Assembly (NCBI RefSeq): GCF_014649335.1
Contig: NZ_BMSV01000017.1
Coordinates: 1-64,000, forward strand
Reading direction: 5' to 3'
Length of the DNA stretch: 64,000 nucleotides
Source of the DNA: Streptomyces roseolilacinus
GTDB taxonomy: Bacteria > Actinomycetota > Actinomycetes > Streptomycetales > Streptomycetaceae
Below the pieces are notes generated by a model. The model was given only the letters and a program-made list of their open reading frames with translations. It had not been told where the DNA came from and searched no databases. The position numbers and the translations under genes were made by a program. Shown one piece after another: positions 60,634-64,000 of the stretch (within the stretch, counting starts at the first letter, position 1; each line of letters opens with the position of its first letter).

Positions 60634-61434
60634 GTGGTCAGCAGCGATCAGCGGCGGCGGCAGCTCGCCCGGGAGAAGTTCGAGCGGCAGCAGCGCCGGC
60701 GCGAGGAGACGCGGAGGAAGGCCAGGCGCCGCAACGCCGTCGTGGCCGCCGCGCTCGCCGTGGTCCTGGCGGCGGGCGGGGCCGTGTACGCCTCCGTCCA
60801 GCTGACCGGGCGGGACGTCGACAGCGTGGACACCGCGGCCGAGCCGAGCGCGCCCCCCTCGTCGGGCGCGCCCTCCCCCTCCCCCTCGTCCTCGCCCGAG
60901 CCGTCGATGGCGGTCGACGCCAAGGCGACGTACACGATGGCGTTGAAGACGAACGTGGGCGACCTCGCGATCACCATGGACGCCGTGAAGACGCCGCGGA
61001 CGGTCAACTCCTTCAAGCACCTCGCGGACAGGAAGTACTTCGACGGCACGAAGTGCCACCGGCTGACCACGCAGGGCATCTTCGTCCTCCAGTGCGGCGA
61101 CCCGCAGGGCGACGGCACGGGCGGGCCCGGCTACAACATCCCCGACGAGAACCTGGCGTCCCTCGGCAAGGCGGGGGCGAGCGGCAAGGTGACCTTCGAG
61201 GCGGGCACGGTGGCGATGGCGAACACCGGCAGCCCGAACAGCGGCGGCAGCCAGTTCTTCCTCGTCTACGAGGACACCGAACTCCCTCCGCAGTACACGC
61301 CCTTCGGGAAGCTCGACGCCGCCGGGCTGAAGGCGGTCCGGGCCGTCGCGAAGGCGGGGGTCGAGGGCGGCAGCGGGGACGGGGCGCCGAAGAAGCCCGT
61401 CACCGTCGAAAAGGCCACGGTCAGCAAGAAGTGA
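60634..61434 (+). CDS. Membrane-anchored cyclophilin-type peptidyl-prolyl isomerase
   Basis: 266 residues. A basic coiled N-terminus (RRRQLAREKFERQQRRREE) precedes one transmembrane helix (about 36-57), a Ser/Pro linker, and a cyclophilin domain (about 105-255) with TVNSFKHLADRKYFDGTKCH, VTFEAGTVAMANT, GGSQFFLVYED and YTPFGKLD. The catalytic Arg of classical cyclophilins (FHR) appears as CHR, with the Arg shifted to HRLT as in related proteins. It folds exported proteins at the membrane. GTG 60634 with AAGGAGG upstream; divergent from the MBL gene. Confidence 0.9.
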   Translation: MVSSDQRRRQLAREKFERQQRRREETRRKARRRNAVVAAALAVVLAAGGAVYASVQLTGRDVDSVDTAAEPSAPPSSGAPSPSPSSSPEPSMAVDAKATYTMALKTNVGDLAITMDAVKTPRTVNSFKHLADRKYFDGTKCHRLTTQGIFVLQCGDPQGDGTGGPGYNIPDENLASLGKAGASGKVTFEAGTVAMANTGSPNSGGSQFFLVYEDTELPPQYTPFGKLDAAGLKAVRAVAKAGVEGGSGDGAPKKPVTVEKATVSKK

Positions 61435-61611
61435 ACCGCTGAATTTCGGTCGCGCTGGGAGCGGACAGCCGGGCGGCCGTTCGCCTAGATTGGCGTTGTG
61501 CAGCGTGGACTGGATGCACGCTGTGGAGGGCGGGCGAGGCCCGTCCGGGAAACTGTGGACGATGCCCAGGGGGAGGATCCCCCTTCATCGGCATCATGTG
61601 GAGGAGGCGCT

Positions 61612-62841
61612 GTGAGCAGCGACCCGTGGGGCCGCGTCGACGAGACGGGCACCGTGTACGTGCGTACTGCCGATGGCGAGAAGGTCGTCGGATCGTGGCA
61701 GGCCGGCTCTCCCGAGGAGGCACTGGCCTACTTCGAGCGCAAGTACGAGGGCCTGGTTGTGGAGATCGGCCTCCTCGAGCGGCGGGTGAGGACCACCGAC
61801 CTGTCGGCCAAGGACGCGATGGCCGCGATCGACCACCTGCGCCAGCAGGTCGTGGAGCACCACGCGGTCGGTGATCTCGACGCGCTCGCGAAGCGGCTGG
61901 ACAAGCTCGTCGAGACGGTGGAGTCGCGTCGCGAGGAGCGCAAGGCCCAGAAGGCCAAGCAGGCCGACGAGGCGCGGCACTCCAAGGAGGCGCTGGTCGC
62001 GGAGGCCGAGGAGCTCGCGCAGAGCGAGCAGTGGCGGGCCGCCGGTGAGCGGCTGCGCGCCCTGGTGGACACGTGGAAGGGCCTGCCGCGGCTCGACCGG
62101 AAGTCCGACGACGAGCTGTGGCACCGCTTCTCGCACGCCCGGTCGGCGTTCTCGAAGCGGCGCAAGGCGCACTTCGCGGCGCTGGACGCGCAGCGCGAGG
62201 AGGCGCGGCGGGTGAAGGAGCGGCTGGTCGCGGAGGCCGAGTCGCTGTCGGGCTCCACGGACTGGGGCGTGACGGCCGCGCGGTACCGGGAGCTGATGGC
62301 GGAGTGGAAGGCCGCGGGCCGGGCGCAGCGCGAGCACGAGGACGAGCTGTGGAACCGTTTCCGCGGTGCGCAGGACGTGTTCTTCGCGGCGCGCGGCGCG
62401 GTGTTCGCCGAGCGTGACGCGGAGCAGACGGAGAACCTCAAGCTGAAGGAGGAGCTCGCCGCCGAGGCCGAGAAGCTGGTGCCGGTGACGGACCTGAAGG
62501 CGGCGCGCGCCGCGTTCCGGGCCGTCAACGAGCGCTGGGAGGCCATCGGCCACGTGCCGCGGGACGCCCGGCCCAAGGTCGAGGGCCGGATGCACGCGGT
62601 GGAGCGGGCCATCCAGGAGGCCGAGGAGGCCGAGTGGCGCCGGACGAACCCGGAGGCGCGCGCCCGTGCGGCGGGCCTGACCGGTCAGCTGCAGGAGGCC
62701 GTCGACAAGCTGCGCAAGCAGATCGACGCGGCGCGCGCGGCGGGCAACGACGCGAAGGCCGAGAAGCTCACGCGTGAGCTGGAGGGCCGGCAGGCGCTGC
62801 TGGACCAGGCGCTGAAGGGCCTGCAGGAGTTCGGCGGCTGA
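61612..62841 (+). CDS. DUF349 repeat protein
   Basis: 409 residues, mostly helical, highly charged. An N-terminal segment (WGRVDETGTVYVRTADGEKV, then VGSWQAGSPEEALAYFERKY) is followed by coiled coil and three DUF349 repeats seen as WHRFSHARSAFSKRRKAHF, WNRFRGAQDVFFAARGAVF and WEAIGHVPRDARPKVEGR. Function unknown. GTG at 61612 is chosen because GAGGAGG precedes it; the frame open from 61498 has no ribosome site. It is convergent with relA. Confidence 0.92.
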   Translation: MSSDPWGRVDETGTVYVRTADGEKVVGSWQAGSPEEALAYFERKYEGLVVEIGLLERRVRTTDLSAKDAMAAIDHLRQQVVEHHAVGDLDALAKRLDKLVETVESRREERKAQKAKQADEARHSKEALVAEAEELAQSEQWRAAGERLRALVDTWKGLPRLDRKSDDELWHRFSHARSAFSKRRKAHFAALDAQREEARRVKERLVAEAESLSGSTDWGVTAARYRELMAEWKAAGRAQREHEDELWNRFRGAQDVFFAARGAVFAERDAEQTENLKLKEELAAEAEKLVPVTDLKAARAAFRAVNERWEAIGHVPRDARPKVEGRMHAVERAIQEAEEAEWRRTNPEARARAAGLTGQLQEAVDKLRKQIDAARAAGNDAKAEKLTRELEGRQALLDQALKGLQEFGG

Positions 62842-62860
62842 GCACGGCCGCCCCAGGGGG

Positions 62861-62894
62861 AAGGGCCGGTACGGGTGTCCCGTACCGGCCCTTT
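62861..62894. terminator. Bidirectional terminator between the DUF349 gene and relA
   Basis: AAGGGCCGGTACGGG (62861-62875) pairs perfectly with CCCGTACCGGCCCTT (62879-62893) across a TGT loop, followed by T-rich sequence, between two convergent stops. Confidence 0.75.
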
Positions 62895-62910
62895 CTCCGT
62901 GCCCCCGCCG

Positions 62911-64000
62911 TCAGGGGCGGCGGGCCGACGTCACGCGGTAGACGTCGTACACGCCCTCCACGCCGCGGACGGCCTTCAGGACGTGCCCGAGGTGCTTGGG
63001 GTCGCCCATCTCGAAGGTGAAGCGGGACGTGGCGACCCGGTCGCGGGACGTCTGGACGGCCGCGGACAGGATGTTGACGTGCTGGTCGGACAGGACGCGG
63101 GTGACGTCCGACAGGAGCCGGGAGCGGTCCAGCGCCTCGACCTGGATGGCGACGAGGAACACCGACGACTGGGTGGGCGCCCACTCGACGTCGAGGATCC
63201 GCTCGGGCTGCTGCGACAGCGAGTCGACGTTGACGCAGTCGGCGCGGTGAACCGATACGCCACTGCCGCGCGTGACGAAGCCGATGATCGGGTCGCCGGG
63301 CACCGGGGTGCAGCAGCGGGCCAGCTTGACCCACACGTCCTCGACGCCCTTGACGACGACGCCCGGGTCGGCCTTGGTCCGGCGCTTGGCGCGGCCGCGG
63401 GCGGGCGGCGCGGTCTCGGCGATGTCCTCGGTCGCCGCCTCCTCGCCGCCGAGGGCCTGCACCAGCTTCTGCACGATCGACTGGGCGGTGACGTGGCCCT
63501 CGCCGATCGCCGCGTACAGCGAGGAGATGTCGCTGTAGCGCATCTCGTGGGCGAGGGTGACCAGGGAGTCGCCGGTGAGGATGCGCTGGATCGGCAGGTT
63601 CTGCTTGCGCATCGCGCGGGCGATGGCGTCCTTGCCGTGCTCGATCGCCTCGTCGCGGCGCTCCTTGGAGAACCAGGCGCGGATCTTGTTGCGGGCGCGG
63701 GGCGACTTGACGAAGCCGAGCCAGTCGCGGGAGGGGCCGGCGCCGGCGGCCTTGGAGGTGAAGACCTCCACCAGGTCGCCGTTGTCGAGGGTCGACTCCA
63801 GCGGGACGAGCCGCCCGTTGACCCGGGCCCCTATGGTGCGGTGGCCGACCTCCGTGTGGACGGCGTACGCGAAGTCGACCGGGGTGGCGCCGGCGGGCAG
63901 CGCTATGACATCACCCTTGGGGGTGAAGACGAACACCTCGTTGCGGGAGAGGTCGAAGCGCAGGGACTCCAGGAACTCGCTGGGGTCCTCGGTCTCCTTC
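62911..64000 (-). CDS. relA: Bifunctional (p)ppGpp synthetase/hydrolase RelA, C-terminal part
   Basis: The frame stays open to the window edge, so only the last about 362 residues are visible; the hydrolase and synthetase domains lie beyond 64000. Seen in order: TGS domain (FVFTPKGDVIALPAGATPVD, then FAYAVHTEVGHRTIGARVNG), helical region, zinc-finger-like motif with LARCCTPVPGDPI, and a C-terminal ACT domain (FLVAIQVEALDRSRLLSDVT). These form the ribosome-linked regulatory half of long RSH proteins. ppGpp links starvation to antibiotic production and ribosome control in Streptomyces. Confidence 0.95.
   Translation of the reverse strand, partial: KETEDPSEFLESLRFDLSRNEVFVFTPKGDVIALPAGATPVDFAYAVHTEVGHRTIGARVNGRLVPLESTLDNGDLVEVFTSKAAGAGPSRDWLGFVKSPRARNKIRAWFSKERRDEAIEHGKDAIARAMRKQNLPIQRILTGDSLVTLAHEMRYSDISSLYAAIGEGHVTAQSIVQKLVQALGGEEAATEDIAETAPPARGRAKRRTKADPGVVVKGVEDVWVKLARCCTPVPGDPIIGFVTRGSGVSVHRADCVNVDSLSQQPERILDVEWAPTQSSVFLVAIQVEALDRSRLLSDVTRVLSDQHVNILSAAVQTSRDRVATSRFTFEMGDPKHLGHVLKAVRGVEGVYDVYRVTSARRP

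Overview
This 64 kb window is chromosomal DNA from a Streptomyces. The base composition is very GC-rich, GTG and even TTG starts are common, many genes overlap by 4 bp (GTGA/ATGA), and the window carries bldD, a Streptomyces-type IHF gene and a RelA-type (p)ppGpp enzyme. From memory, the order rpe-rsmB-fmt-priA-metK-coaBC-rpoZ-gmk-ihf-pyr operon-bldD-nusB-efp-aro cluster-mltG-ruvX-alaS-rpsD-rarA-hisS-relA matches the conserved core of S. coelicolor around SCO1460-SCO1513. The left 15 kb looks more lineage-specific than the rest.

Region 1 (1-6.9 kb). A 208-bp MITE-like element flanked by CTAG duplications is followed by a DUF5995 gene. Next is an amino-acid catabolism cluster: a DavB-like amino-acid 2-monooxygenase and a DavA-like amidase in one operon, and a cationic amino-acid (APC/CAT) permease with an Lrp/AsnC regulator in a second. 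A small secreted protein is transcribed divergently. Both operons are preceded by three CRTTGCGC-type sites with nearly the same spacing (22/31 and 21/30 bp). I infer that the Lrp protein controls uptake plus oxidative decarboxylation of lysine or arginine.

Region 2 (6.9-13.8 kb). An SGNH hydrolase is followed by a compact partner-switching module: RsbR, RsbS, RsbT, an RsbX-like phosphatase with a decayed kinase-like N-terminus, RsbU-like, RsbW-like, and a convergent SigB/SigF-family sigma factor. The first five genes are chained by 4-bp overlaps.

Region 3 (13.9-27.6 kb) is housekeeping: GuaB1, a SorC-type regulator, Rpe, RsmB, Fmt, a conserved HTH protein, an actinobacterial PriA without visible helicase motifs, MetK, CoaBC, RpoZ, Gmk and sIHF.

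Region 4 (27.9-38.1 kb) is the pyrimidine operon pyrR-pyrB-pyrC-orf-carA-carB-pyrD-pyrF. A recognisable PyrR-binding stem-loop sits just before the pyrR Shine-Dalgarno. bldD is divergent, and its promoter -10 overlaps a BldD-type inverted repeat.

Region 5 (38.9-52.4 kb) is a long minus-strand array: DUF948, DUF6167, alaS, ruvX, mltG, the shikimate genes aroE-aroC-aroK-aroB-aroQ, a P-loop protein, an M24 peptidase homologue with an altered metal site, efp and nusB. Region 6 (52.6-64 kb) holds a STAND ATPase/TPR protein, rpsD, a DUF2470 gene under a near-consensus iron box, rarA, a VKOR homologue, hisS, an MBL hydrolase, a cyclophilin, a DUF349 protein and the 3' part of relA. No CRISPR array, rRNA or tRNA gene was recognised.
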